A stretch of 64,000 nucleotides of DNA, from contig NZ_JBEYYO010000002.1 in assembly GCF_040645615.1 (NCBI RefSeq), forward strand, positions 310,001-374,000, written 5' to 3'. How positions within the stretch are numbered: position 1 is the stretch's first letter; every line of letters begins with the position of its first letter. This stretch comes from Glycomyces sp040645615. Lineage in GTDB: Bacteria; Actinomycetota; Actinomycetes; Mycobacteriales; Micromonosporaceae. Both the position numbers and the translations under genes were made by a program. Below, one piece after another: positions 50,630 through 58,571 of this stretch. The notes beneath the pieces were generated by a model. The model was given only the letters and a program-made list of their open reading frames with translations, ran no database searches and had not been told where the DNA came from.

Positions 50630-50700
50630 ACAAACCCCCGGCCGCCGCTCACCCTTTTGTCGCCGCCGCACTAACCCCGGCCCAAACGAGCCCGGCCACG
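50630..50700 (+). repeat. Single GTCGCNGCCGC repeat unit
   Basis: CACCCTTTTGTCGCCGCCGCACTAAC at 50639 onward is one plus-oriented unit, ending in the AACG/GCCCGGCC segment seen in the 23.5-kb array. Confidence 0.6.
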
Positions 50701-50716
50701 AAAGTCGGCTCTTTGG

Positions 50717-50965
50717 TTAGTTGTTGCAGGTTCGGGTGGTTTGGTTCCAGAGTTGTTGTGCGGTGTGGGTGAGGGGTTGTTCGTGGTTGAGGGCCCATTC
50801 GGTGTGGAGGGGTTCGGAGACGACCAGGCGTGGAGTTGGGGCGTCGAGGGCGATTATGTGGCCTATGAGGGTGGGTGATGTAGGAGCTTGGTCGGTAGGT
50901 CGGGCGGGGGCGGTGCTGGCGAGGCACGTTGCGCCAGTGAGGGTTGCGGGCGGTGCGGGCTCCGT
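50717..50965 (-). pseudogene. C-terminal remnant of an unidentified gene
   Basis: Eighty-two codons are open on the minus strand, from a stop at 50966-50968 to TAA at 50717, with normal GC-rich codon bias and the sequence ...LIGHIIALDAPTPRLVVSEPLHTEWALNHEQPLTHTAQQLWNQTT. There is no start codon in the frame. It looks like the end of a gene whose front was lost or shifted. Family not recognised. The rest of 50966-51337 has no confident gene. Confidence 0.45.
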
Positions 50966-51325
50966 TTATGGTGGCGGCCATCGTGGTGGCCGGTTGCTTT
51001 TGCGGGCTGGGTCGCCTGGAGTTGGGCTTCTTCTGAGTGCTGGGTCGCCTGGAGTCGGGCATCTTCGGTGGTCTGGGCATGGGGATGAGGCCGCAGGTGA
51101 GGATTGCCAGCAGGCAGCGGAGGAGGCGGAGTGCTCGTTCTCGAAGGTAGGGCTTTGCGGGTTGGAAGTGGGCCGCTCTGAGTTCGGCCGACTCGATCAT
51201 GAATCTGGTGAAGGCCTGCTCGCGCAGGTTCGAGAAGCGGTGTTCGGGGGTCGGTCGGTGGTCCCGCGTTGGATAGCAGGGGTTCAGCTGATGAACAGGC
51301 ACCATGGCCACACTGGAGTGCGAAC

Positions 51326-51331
51326 TAAGCT
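51326..51331 (+). promoter_or_regulatory. Candidate -10 box, leaderless DUF6183-like gene
   Basis: TAAGCT, six bases before the GTG at 51338; no SD. Confidence 0.5.
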
Positions 51332-51337
51332 CAAGGT

Positions 51338-52471
51338 GTGAGTACGCGAATCCAGCAGATCGTTGCTGAGTTGCCCCGCTTGAAGAAACCTCGGGAGATA
51401 TACCAAGAGATCGAACAACGCTTCGCTGAGGGCGATGCCGAGTTCGTGGCCGATCTCGCGATCGCGGTCAAGGCCGCGAACGTCGAGGCGAACCCCCCTG
51501 AGACCTGGCGGTACGATGCCTCTTTCAAGTTCCTGCTGCGGCTTTTCGCCACCACGCCAGGGCCCCACCATGTGGAACAGGTGCTGCGATTGCTGTTCGC
51601 ACCTCCGCAATCGGATCAGAAGCGCATCCAATTCTTCGCTTCAGTGCTGGCCGCATCCCAAACCCCCGAAGACCTGTCACCTGTCTTCACCGGCGACGGA
51701 TCCGTCGCAACAGACGAGCTGCGGGCCTGCCTGATTCACGAGCTAGTACTCCGGCAGGCGGTGATCGACGCGGTTCCGGCGATCCGCCAGTGGGCAGAGT
51801 CCCCGCACTGGCGTTCCCACCCGCTAGGCGGCCTGCCGAACCGATTGGCCGCGTTCGAGAAGAACCCCGCACTACCCCAATACTCCACGCGCAGCTCAGT
51901 CGTCTCCACACCCTTCCTGTCCGGGGAAACGCCCGAAACTGTCGACGGCGCTTCATACTCGCTCTCAGTGACTGATTCGACTACTGAGGCCTTCAGTGTC
52001 AATGCTCCTGCAGCGGTACAGAACTGGATCGCGGACTCCAACGGCCGCGTAGAGGCTCGCGCCTTCGACCTCACCGAGCCCGTCGAACCCGACGCCGTCC
52101 CCGAACTGCTGAAAACCCTGGGCATGGAAAGCCTTCAGCGCGCAAGCGACGAATCCGCTTTTCGCTTGACGCGCACGACCGCCAACGGGGCCTGGCGTCT
52201 ACTGTTCGCAGCGGCCTCCACGGGCGGGGCGTACAGCGGAGACTTCGGCGCCTATGGGCGGCTGCACGCCTGGAAATCCATCGCAGCACTGGTCGGCGCA
52301 GCCGCCGAGACGTCCCCCGCGCAGTTGGAGCACCAGGTCGGGGCCTGGAACTGGTTCAGCTTCGGCGGTGCCACCCCCTGGTTCGAGCGAGTCGCCTGGG
52401 ACCTCGGGCTGGTCGCCGTCTCCCCCGATTCACGACAAGTCACCGTCCTGGCCGCGACGGATACGGACTGA
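51338..52471 (+). CDS. DUF6183-like protein
   Basis: 377 residues, soluble, no signal. N-terminal 170 residues are helical (IQQIVAELPRLKKPREIYQEIEQRFAEGD..., a HEAT-like run), the rest mixed with the conserved-looking AFRLTRTTANGAWRLLFAAASTGGAYSGDFGAYGRLHAWKSIAALVG and WNWFSFGGATPWFERVAWDLGLV. This agrees with DUF6183 from Streptomyces as I remember it. Function unknown. A bidirectional terminator follows. Confidence 0.6.
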   Translation: MSTRIQQIVAELPRLKKPREIYQEIEQRFAEGDAEFVADLAIAVKAANVEANPPETWRYDASFKFLLRLFATTPGPHHVEQVLRLLFAPPQSDQKRIQFFASVLAASQTPEDLSPVFTGDGSVATDELRACLIHELVLRQAVIDAVPAIRQWAESPHWRSHPLGGLPNRLAAFEKNPALPQYSTRSSVVSTPFLSGETPETVDGASYSLSVTDSTTEAFSVNAPAAVQNWIADSNGRVEARAFDLTEPVEPDAVPELLKTLGMESLQRASDESAFRLTRTTANGAWRLLFAAASTGGAYSGDFGAYGRLHAWKSIAALVGAAAETSPAQLEHQVGAWNWFSFGGATPWFERVAWDLGLVAVSPDSRQVTVLAATDTD

Positions 52472-52500
52472 CCCCGACACGAGTCGCGATACAAGCGAAA

Positions 52501-52530
52501 CGCCCGGCCGTTTGGCCGGGCGCTTTTTTG
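52501..52530. terminator. Bidirectional terminator
   Basis: CGCCCGGCC, GTTT loop, GGCCGGGCG with a T6 tract on the plus side and a short A/T run on the other; it lies between convergent stops at 52471 and 52542. Confidence 0.85.
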
Positions 52531-52541
52531 TATGTGGTTGT

Positions 52542-53162
52542 TTAGGCGGCGACCGCTGCTCGGCCTGCGTTGAGGGCTGCTGCTACCTCTACGACGCGCT
52601 CGGCCTGGGCGGCTGCTCCGGCGAGGGTGGTTTCGTCGATGTCGGAGCCGTTCCAGTGAGTGACGCCGTAGGGGGAGGCGTTGGCGAAGAGGGCTTCGTT
52701 GGCGTAGCCGGGGGCAACGACGATGCCGCCGAAGTGGTGGAAGGTGTTGTAGAGCGCCAGGATGGTGGACTCGTTGCCGCCGTGCTTGCCCGAAGCAGAG
52801 GCGAAGCCGGAGTAGACCTTGCCCGCGAGCTTGCCCTGGAACCACAGGCCGCCGAGGGTGTCGAGGAACTGCTTGAGCTGCGACGCGACGTTGCCGAAGC
52901 GGGTGGGGGAGCCGAGGATCACCGCGTCGGCCCACTCCATGTCCTCGGGCGTGGCCTCGGGGATGTCGGCGCTGGCCTGCACGTTGGCGGCCCACGCGGG
53001 GTTGGAGTCGATCGCTGCCTGCGGGGCCAGCTCGGTCACGCGGCGCAGGCGCACCTCGGCGCCGGCCTTCTCGGCGGAGTCGGCGATCTGGCGGGCCAGC
53101 GCGGTCACGTTGCCGGTGGCGGAGTAGAAGATCACCGAGAGCTTCACGGGTGCGACGGTCAT
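52542..53162 (-). CDS. NAD(P)H:quinone oxidoreductase, WrbA/flavodoxin-like
   Basis: 206 residues, normal for WrbA. FMN phosphate loop SATGNVTALA near residue 15, the GSPTRFGNVASQLKQFLD segment near 85, and the SASGKHGGNESTIL... HHFGGIVV pattern typical of WrbA. It carries out two-electron quinone reduction, protecting from semiquinone stress. GAAGAGG lies before the ATG. A promoter with two palindromic operators precedes it, so it is inducible, perhaps by quinones. Confidence 0.9.
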   Translation of the reverse strand: MTVAPVKLSVIFYSATGNVTALARQIADSAEKAGAEVRLRRVTELAPQAAIDSNPAWAANVQASADIPEATPEDMEWADAVILGSPTRFGNVASQLKQFLDTLGGLWFQGKLAGKVYSGFASASGKHGGNESTILALYNTFHHFGGIVVAPGYANEALFANASPYGVTHWNGSDIDETTLAGAAAQAERVVEVAAALNAGRAAVAA

Positions 53163-53194
53163 TTCGTCCTCTTCCAGGAATTCAGGATGGGTAG

Positions 53195-53206
53195 TTCAGA
53201 TTTGAA
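53195..53206 (-). promoter_or_regulatory. Operator site 1 of the quinone reductase gene
   Basis: TTCAGATTTGAA, one mismatch from a perfect palindrome, placed about 20 bases downstream of the -10. Confidence 0.5.
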
Positions 53207-53218
53207 TTACTCAGTCGA

Positions 53219-53254
53219 CCCTAGCGGCCCGGCGGCATAAGTTCAAATTTGAAC
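53219..53254 (-). promoter_or_regulatory. Quinone reductase promoter with operator site 2 over the -35
   Basis: On the minus strand: palindrome GTTCAAATTTGAAC (53241-53254) whose TTGAAC is a -35, a 17-base spacer, and TAGGGT as -10. The site-1 half repeats lie 47 bp (center to center) away. Confidence 0.6.
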
Positions 53255-53479
53255 GATGTGGCACTCGCCACCTGACCTCGGCGCAGGCGCAACCGGCCGC
53301 CTCCTGAGACGCGTCACTCCTCCGGTTGTTACGAGAGTGTTTCGAGATATTCAAGGCCATCTGTGACCTCGATTGTCGGCTTCATCACGGTGATGGCGGC
53401 CGTCACCATTGACTCTTCCTTCGCTTCCGCAACTCTGGTTCAGGCACGCCTGTTCGGTTCGTGACCTCGAATAATGACT

Positions 53480-53497
53480 ACTTAGGCGGACCTAAGT
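53480..53497. promoter_or_regulatory. Inverted repeat upstream of the Rex site
   Basis: ACTTAGG-CGGA-CCTAAGT, perfect 7-bp arms. Possible additional operator for either divergent gene. Of the 446-bp gap 53163-53608, the part 53255-53479 shows nothing clear. Confidence 0.4.
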
Positions 53498-53541
53498 GAC
53501 AGGGCGTCGATAACGGAGTTCTAGACTTGCGGCAAACGCTT

Positions 53542-53581
53542 GTGAATAGCTTCACAAGTGGGTTGATCGTTATTAGGATCA
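53542..53581 (+). promoter_or_regulatory. Rex operator over the promoter of the MenJ-like/nuo operon
   Basis: TTGTGAA-TAGC-TTCACAA (53542-53559) is a perfect match to the Rex operator consensus. Its TTCACA can act as -35, with 17 bases to TAGGAT (53576-53581) as -10; Rex binding would block RNA polymerase. Rex releases DNA when NADH is high. Confidence 0.85.
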
Positions 53582-53608
53582 CCACCCCATTCGCCTGAGA
53601 GGACGCCC

Positions 53609-54895
53609 GTGACCACTCACGCAACCCCGGATGCCGACGTCATCGTCGTCGGCGCGGGACCCGGTGGTTCCGCCGCGGCCTACCATCTCGCCGCCCGCGG
53701 CCTGGACGTGCTTCTGCTGGAGAAGACCGTCTTCCCGCGCGAGAAGGTCTGCGGCGACGGCCTGACGCCCCGCGCCGTGGCGCAACTGCTCAAGATGGGC
53801 GTCGACACCACCGAAGCCGCCGGTTGGATCCGCAACCGCGGCCTGAGAGTCGTGGCCGACGACCTCGCCATCGAGCTGGACTGGCCCGACCTGGAAGACT
53901 TCCCCGCCTACGGCCTGACCCGGACCCGCTTCGACTTCGACCAGATCCTCGCCGACCGCGCCGTGGCCGCCGGAGCCGAGCTCCGCTGCGGCGTCAAGGT
54001 CACCGCCCCGGTCTTCGACCTGGCCGGACGCGTCTGCGGCGTCACCGCGAAAGTCGACGGCGAGCACGTCCAGTTCAACGCCCCCTTGGTGATCGCCGCC
54101 GACGGCGTCTCCGGGCGGCTCGCGCTCTCCCTGGGCCTCAAGCGAGACGAGAAGCGCCCCATGGGCGTCGCGGTCCGCCAGTACTACAAGTCCGAGGCCA
54201 AGCACGACGACGACTACCTCGAATCCTGGCTGGCGCTGCGCACCGCCGCCGAACCCGATGTGCTGCAACCGGGTTACGGCTGGATCTTCGGCCTGGGCGA
54301 CGGCCGCGTCAACGTCGGCCTCGGGGTGCTCAACTCCTCGGCCGGCTACGGCAAGACCGACTACCGCGCGCTGCTTCGCGACTGGCTCGCCAACACCCCC
54401 GAGGAATGGGGCCTGACCGACGAGGCAGGCGCCGACGGGCCCGTGCGCGGGGCCGCGCTCCCCATGGGCTTCAACCGGACCCCGCACTACAGCCGGGGCC
54501 TGATGCTCGTGGGCGACTCCGGCGGCATGGTCAACCCGTTCAACGGCGAGGGCATCGCCTACGCGATCGAAGCGGGCGAGACCGCCGCCGACGTCGTCGC
54601 CGCGGCCCTCCGCGCGCCCAACGTCCCACGGCGCGAAGCGATCCTGAAGACCTACGCCACCCGCATGGACGAGCTCTGGGGCTCGTACTACCGGATGGGC
54701 GGCATCTTCGTGCACCTCATCGGCCGCCCCGCGGTCATGAAGCTGTGCACCGAGCACGGCCTCAAGCGTCCCGCGCTCATGCGCGTCGTACTGAAACTGC
54801 TGGCGAACCTCACCGACCGACCCGGGCGGGACGCCGCCGACCGGATCGTCAACGGGATGCGGATCGTCACGCCCGCTATCGGAAGGAGGTTCTGA
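53609..54895 (+). CDS. Geranylgeranyl-reductase family FAD oxidoreductase, MenJ-like
   Basis: 428 residues from a GTG with GAGAGGA upstream. N-terminal FAD-binding GAGPGGSAAAYHLAARG near residue 15, the family motif EKVCGDGLTPRAV near 45, DG-motif IAADGVSGRLA near 145 and MLVGDSGGMVNPFNGEGIAYAIEAG near 295. Relatives reduce isoprenoid double bonds; MenJ of M. tuberculosis saturates one unit of the menaquinone tail. As first gene of the nuo operon, with nuoA two bases after its stop, a role in menaquinone is likely. Confidence 0.88.
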   Translation: MTTHATPDADVIVVGAGPGGSAAAYHLAARGLDVLLLEKTVFPREKVCGDGLTPRAVAQLLKMGVDTTEAAGWIRNRGLRVVADDLAIELDWPDLEDFPAYGLTRTRFDFDQILADRAVAAGAELRCGVKVTAPVFDLAGRVCGVTAKVDGEHVQFNAPLVIAADGVSGRLALSLGLKRDEKRPMGVAVRQYYKSEAKHDDDYLESWLALRTAAEPDVLQPGYGWIFGLGDGRVNVGLGVLNSSAGYGKTDYRALLRDWLANTPEEWGLTDEAGADGPVRGAALPMGFNRTPHYSRGLMLVGDSGGMVNPFNGEGIAYAIEAGETAADVVAAALRAPNVPRREAILKTYATRMDELWGSYYRMGGIFVHLIGRPAVMKLCTEHGLKRPALMRVVLKLLANLTDRPGRDAADRIVNGMRIVTPAIGRRF

Positions 54896-54897
54896 GG

Positions 54898-55257
54898 ATG
54901 GAAGTGTACGTACCGGTCGTCATCATGTTCGCGATCGGACTCGGCTTCGGCGTCGTCTCGGTCGTCGCCTCGCGCATCGCCGGGCCCTACCGGAGGAACC
55001 GCGCCAAGGCCGACCCGTACGAGTGCGGCATCGAGCCCGCGCCCACCACGTCCGGGCCCACCAAGTTCCCGGTGAAGTTCTACCTCACCGCCATGCTGTT
55101 CATCGTCTTCGACATCGAGATCATCTTCCTGGTGCCGTGGGCCGTCCATCACGACGTGCTCGGGATCTTCGGGTTCTGGGCCGTCCTCATGTTCATCGCC
55201 GCGCTGTTCGTCGCCTACGCCTACGAGTGGCGTCGCGGCGGACTCGACTGGGACTGA
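54898..55257 (+). CDS. nuoA: NADH-quinone oxidoreductase subunit A
   Basis: 119 residues with three membrane helices and the conserved loop KADPYECGIEPAPTTSGPTKFPVKFYLTAMLFIVFDIEIIFLVPWA, where the Cys and acidic residues are invariant in NuoA. GGAAGGAGG seven bases before the ATG. Membrane-arm subunit next to the quinone channel. Confidence 0.95.
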   Translation: MEVYVPVVIMFAIGLGFGVVSVVASRIAGPYRRNRAKADPYECGIEPAPTTSGPTKFPVKFYLTAMLFIVFDIEIIFLVPWAVHHDVLGIFGFWAVLMFIAALFVAYAYEWRRGGLDWD

Positions 55258-55268
55258 GGCACAACGCA

Positions 55269-55904
55269 ATGGGTGTAGAAGAGAAACTCCCGCAGGGCAT
55301 CATCCTCACCACCGTCGAAGCGCTGGTGAACTGGACGCGCAAGTCCTCGATGTGGCCCGCCACCTTCGGCCTCGCCTGCTGCGCCATCGAGATGATGGCC
55401 ACCGGCGCGGCCCGCTACGACACCGGCCGCTTCGGCATGGAGGTCTTCCGCGCCTCCCCGCGGCAGGCCGACCTCATGATCGTGGCCGGGCGGGTGAGCC
55501 AGAAGATGGCCCCGGTCCTGCGCCAGATCTACGACCAGATGCCCGAACCGAAATGGGTGCTGTCGATGGGCGTGTGCGCCACCTCCGGCGGCATGTTCAA
55601 CAACTACGCGATCGTCCAGGGCGTCGACCACGTCGTCCCCGTCGACATGTACCTGCCCGGCTGCCCGCCCCGCCCCGAGATGCTCCTCGACGCGATCCTC
55701 AAGCTCCACGAGAAGGTCATGCACGAGCCCCTCGGCGAGAAGCGCAAGCAGGCCCTCGCCGACCTCCCCGAACCGGTCGTCAAGCCCGGCGCGATGCCCT
55801 CCTCCTACCGCTTCGACAAGCAGCGCAAGAAGGAATGGACCGAGGCGGTCAAGGCCGGAACCGAGGAGCAGCTGCGCATCCGGAAGGCGGTGGCCAGGAA
55901 ATGA
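55269..55904 (+). CDS. nuoB: NADH-quinone oxidoreductase subunit B
   Basis: 211 residues; carries the terminal [4Fe-4S] cluster N2. Ligands are the tandem cysteines in GLACCAIEMM near residue 36, the Cys in MGVCATSGG near 102, and the Cys in YLPGCPPRPE near 133. The C-terminal basic tail (KQRKKEWTEAVKAG) is typical of actinobacteria. Overlaps nuoC by ATGA. Confidence 0.96.
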   Translation: MGVEEKLPQGIILTTVEALVNWTRKSSMWPATFGLACCAIEMMATGAARYDTGRFGMEVFRASPRQADLMIVAGRVSQKMAPVLRQIYDQMPEPKWVLSMGVCATSGGMFNNYAIVQGVDHVVPVDMYLPGCPPRPEMLLDAILKLHEKVMHEPLGEKRKQALADLPEPVVKPGAMPSSYRFDKQRKKEWTEAVKAGTEEQLRIRKAVARK

Positions 55905-56545
55905 GCGATCAAGAACAGGGCTTGTTCGGTGTCAAGGGCACCGGCGACACCTCCGGCTTCGGCGGCCTGGTCCGCCAGAGCCCCAGCACCTACGAGATCG
56001 TCTCGACCCCCGAGCCGCTCGGCGGCTACTTCGACGAGATCCTCGCCGCCCTCAGGGAACTGCTCGGCGACGACGTGGCCCGCGCCGTGATCGTCGACCG
56101 CGGCGAACTCACGATCCACGTGGCCCCCGACCGGGTCGCCGAGGTCTGCAAGGCCATGCGCGACGACGAGAGCCTGCGCTTCGAACTGTGCAACTCGGTG
56201 TCCGGTGTGGACTACCCCGAGCAGCGCAACCGCCTCCACGTGGTCTACCACCTGACCTCGCTGACCTACCGCAGGCGGGTGCGCCTCGAAACCGCCGTGG
56301 GCCTCGACAACCCCACCGTCCAGTCGGTGACCGCGGTCTACCCGACCGCCGACTGGCAAGAGCGCGAGGCCTACGACATGTTCGGCGTGATCTTCGAGGG
56401 CCACCCGCACCTGACCCGCATCCTCATGCCCGACGACTGGGAGGGCCACCCCCAGCGCAAGGACTACCCGCTCGGCGGCATCTCGGTCGAGTACAAGGGC
56501 GACGCGCACATCCCGCCGCCGGACGAACGGAGGGCCTACAAGTGA
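55901..56545 (+). CDS. nuoC: NADH-quinone oxidoreductase subunit C
   Basis: 214 residues of the 30-kDa subunit. Signature ERE AYDMFGV with YPTADWQEREAYDMFG near residue 150 and the C-terminal DWEGHPQRKDYPLGG. Hydrophilic arm, near the quinone site. Separate from nuoD, with GTGA overlap. Confidence 0.96.
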   Translation: MSDQEQGLFGVKGTGDTSGFGGLVRQSPSTYEIVSTPEPLGGYFDEILAALRELLGDDVARAVIVDRGELTIHVAPDRVAEVCKAMRDDESLRFELCNSVSGVDYPEQRNRLHVVYHLTSLTYRRRVRLETAVGLDNPTVQSVTAVYPTADWQEREAYDMFGVIFEGHPHLTRILMPDDWEGHPQRKDYPLGGISVEYKGDAHIPPPDERRAYK

Positions 56546-57876
56546 CCGCCACAGAGAACGCCCAAGACGCCTACGCGGCCGAACGGGACACCACCGAGGG
56601 CCGCGTTTACACCGTGACCGGCGGCGACTGGGACGAACTCGTCGCCTCGGTCGACCCGGTCTCCGAAGAGCGCCTCATCATCAACCTCGGCCCGCAGCAC
56701 CCCTCCACCCACGGCGTGCTCCGCCTGGTCTGCGAGCTCGAAGGCGAGACCGTCCGCTCGGTGCGCCCCATCGTCGGCTACCTGCACACCGGTATCGAGA
56801 AGAACATGGAATACCGGACCTGGACGCAGGGCACCACGTTCGTCACCCGCGCCGACTACCTCGCCCCGATCTTCAACGAGACCGGCTACTGCCTCGCCGT
56901 CGAGAAACTCCTCGGCATCGAAGTGCCCAAGAGAGCCGACGTGATCCGCGTGATCATGATGGAGCTCAACCGCATCAGCTCCCACCTCGTGGCCCTGGCG
57001 ACCACCGGCATGGAGCTCGGCGCGCTCTCGATGATGATCTACGGCTTCAGAGACCGCGAGAAGATCCTCGACATCTTCGAAGCCGTGTGCGGCCTGCGCA
57101 TGAACATGGCCTACGTCCGCCCCGGCGGCGTAGCGCAAGACCTCCCGCAGGGCGGCGTCAAGATGATCCGCGAGTTCGTCGACTACATGCCCAGGGGCCT
57201 CGACGACTACGAAGGCCTGCTCACCGGCAACGCGATCTGGCAGGAACGCACCCAAGGGGTCGGCTACCTCGACGTCTCCGGCTGCCTCGCCCTCGGCGTG
57301 ACCGGCCCGGTGCTCCGCTCGGCCGGGCTCCCCTGGGACCTGCGCAAGACCATGCCGTACTGCGGCTACGAGGAGTACGACTTCGAAGTGCCGACCCACA
57401 ACGGGGCCGACGCCTGGGCGCGGTACCTCGTGCGGCTCGAAGAGATCCGCGAGAGCCTCAAGATCATCACGCAGGCCCTCGACAAGCTCGAACCGGGCCC
57501 GGTCATGGTCGAGGACAAGAAGATCGCCTGGCCCGCGCAGCTCGCCGTCGGCGGCGACGGCTCGGGCAACAGCCTCAACCACATCCGGCACATCATGAGC
57601 CAGTCGATGGAAGCGCTGATCCACCACTTCAAGCTCGTCACCGAGGGCTTCCGGGTCCCGGCCGGGCAGGTGTACACCGCGATCGAAGCACCCCGCGGGG
57701 AGCTGGGCATCCACGCCGTCTCCGACGGCGGCACCCGGCCCTTCCGCGTCCACATGCGAGAGCCCTCCTTCATCAACCTCCAGTCCATCCCCGCCCTCGC
57801 CGAGGGCGGACTGCTGGCGGACGTCATCGCGGGCGGGGCCTCGCTCGACCCGGTCATGGGAGGTTGCGACAGGTGA
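56542..57876 (+). CDS. nuoD: NADH-quinone oxidoreductase subunit D
   Basis: 444 residues of the 49-kDa subunit. Quinone-site residues are recognisable in NLGPQHPSTHGVLRL (near 60), RTWTQGTTFVTRADYLAP, and the C-terminal DPVMGGCDR. GTG start overlapping the nuoC stop. Confidence 0.96.
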   Translation: MTATENAQDAYAAERDTTEGRVYTVTGGDWDELVASVDPVSEERLIINLGPQHPSTHGVLRLVCELEGETVRSVRPIVGYLHTGIEKNMEYRTWTQGTTFVTRADYLAPIFNETGYCLAVEKLLGIEVPKRADVIRVIMMELNRISSHLVALATTGMELGALSMMIYGFRDREKILDIFEAVCGLRMNMAYVRPGGVAQDLPQGGVKMIREFVDYMPRGLDDYEGLLTGNAIWQERTQGVGYLDVSGCLALGVTGPVLRSAGLPWDLRKTMPYCGYEEYDFEVPTHNGADAWARYLVRLEEIRESLKIITQALDKLEPGPVMVEDKKIAWPAQLAVGGDGSGNSLNHIRHIMSQSMEALIHHFKLVTEGFRVPAGQVYTAIEAPRGELGIHAVSDGGTRPFRVHMREPSFINLQSIPALAEGGLLADVIAGGASLDPVMGGCDR

Positions 57877-58571
57877 ACTACCCCGAGAAGATCCGCGAGC
57901 AGGCCGAGGCCATCCTCGTCCGCTACCCCGAGGGCCGCGAGCGCTCGGCGCTGTTGCCGCTGCTCCACCTGGTGCAGTCGCACGACGGCTACGTCTCCGA
58001 GGACGGCATCGCGTTCTGCGCCGACGTCCTCGACATCACCAAGGCCCAAGTGCAGGCGGTCTCGACCTTCTACACCATGTACAAGCGGGAACCGGCCGGA
58101 GACTGGCTGGTCTCGGTGTGCACCAACACCCTCTGCCGCGCCAAAGGCGGCCAGCAGGTGTTCGACGCCCTGAGCGGCGAACTCGACGTGGGCCACGACG
58201 AGACCACCGCCGACGGCAAGATCACGCTCGAACACGCCGAATGCCTCGCCGCGTGCGACTACGCGCCCGTCGTGACCGTCAACTACGAGTTCTACGACGA
58301 GATGGACGAGGACAAGTCCCTCGAACTCGTGCGCGAGCTCAAGGAAGGGCGCCGCCCGGTCCCCAGCCGCGGCGCTCCATTGTGCACGCTGCGCGAGACC
58401 TCCGTCCAACTCGCCGGATTCGACGAGGAGCGCACCGCCGGACTCGAAGGCAACGCCCAAGGCGACGCCACGCTGGCCGGGGCCCGCCTGGCCGCCGAGG
58501 CCGGGATCACCGCGCCCCCGTTCGACCCCGCCGCGCCATTGCTGGCCAAAGAGCCCGAGGAAGCGAAGTGA
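57873..58571 (+). CDS. nuoE: NADH-quinone oxidoreductase subunit E
   Basis: 232 residues, thioredoxin-like, with [2Fe-2S] ligands in VCTNTLC near residue 88 and CLAACD near 127. The C-terminal 60 residues (after ELKEGRRPVPS) form an acidic/Ala-rich extension common in actinobacteria. GTG start overlapping the nuoD stop. Confidence 0.95.
   Translation: MNYPEKIREQAEAILVRYPEGRERSALLPLLHLVQSHDGYVSEDGIAFCADVLDITKAQVQAVSTFYTMYKREPAGDWLVSVCTNTLCRAKGGQQVFDALSGELDVGHDETTADGKITLEHAECLAACDYAPVVTVNYEFYDEMDEDKSLELVRELKEGRRPVPSRGAPLCTLRETSVQLAGFDEERTAGLEGNAQGDATLAGARLAAEAGITAPPFDPAAPLLAKEPEEAK

Noticed and set aside
50649..51311. Minus-strand 220-codon frame
   Set aside because: Pro/Arg/Thr/His-rich shadow; a different frame of the same strand (50717-50965) shows better coding character.
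53480..53497. IdeR/DtxR iron box
   Set aside because: TTAGG and CCTAA are present but only 4 bases apart; the iron box needs a 19-bp site with 9 bases between them.
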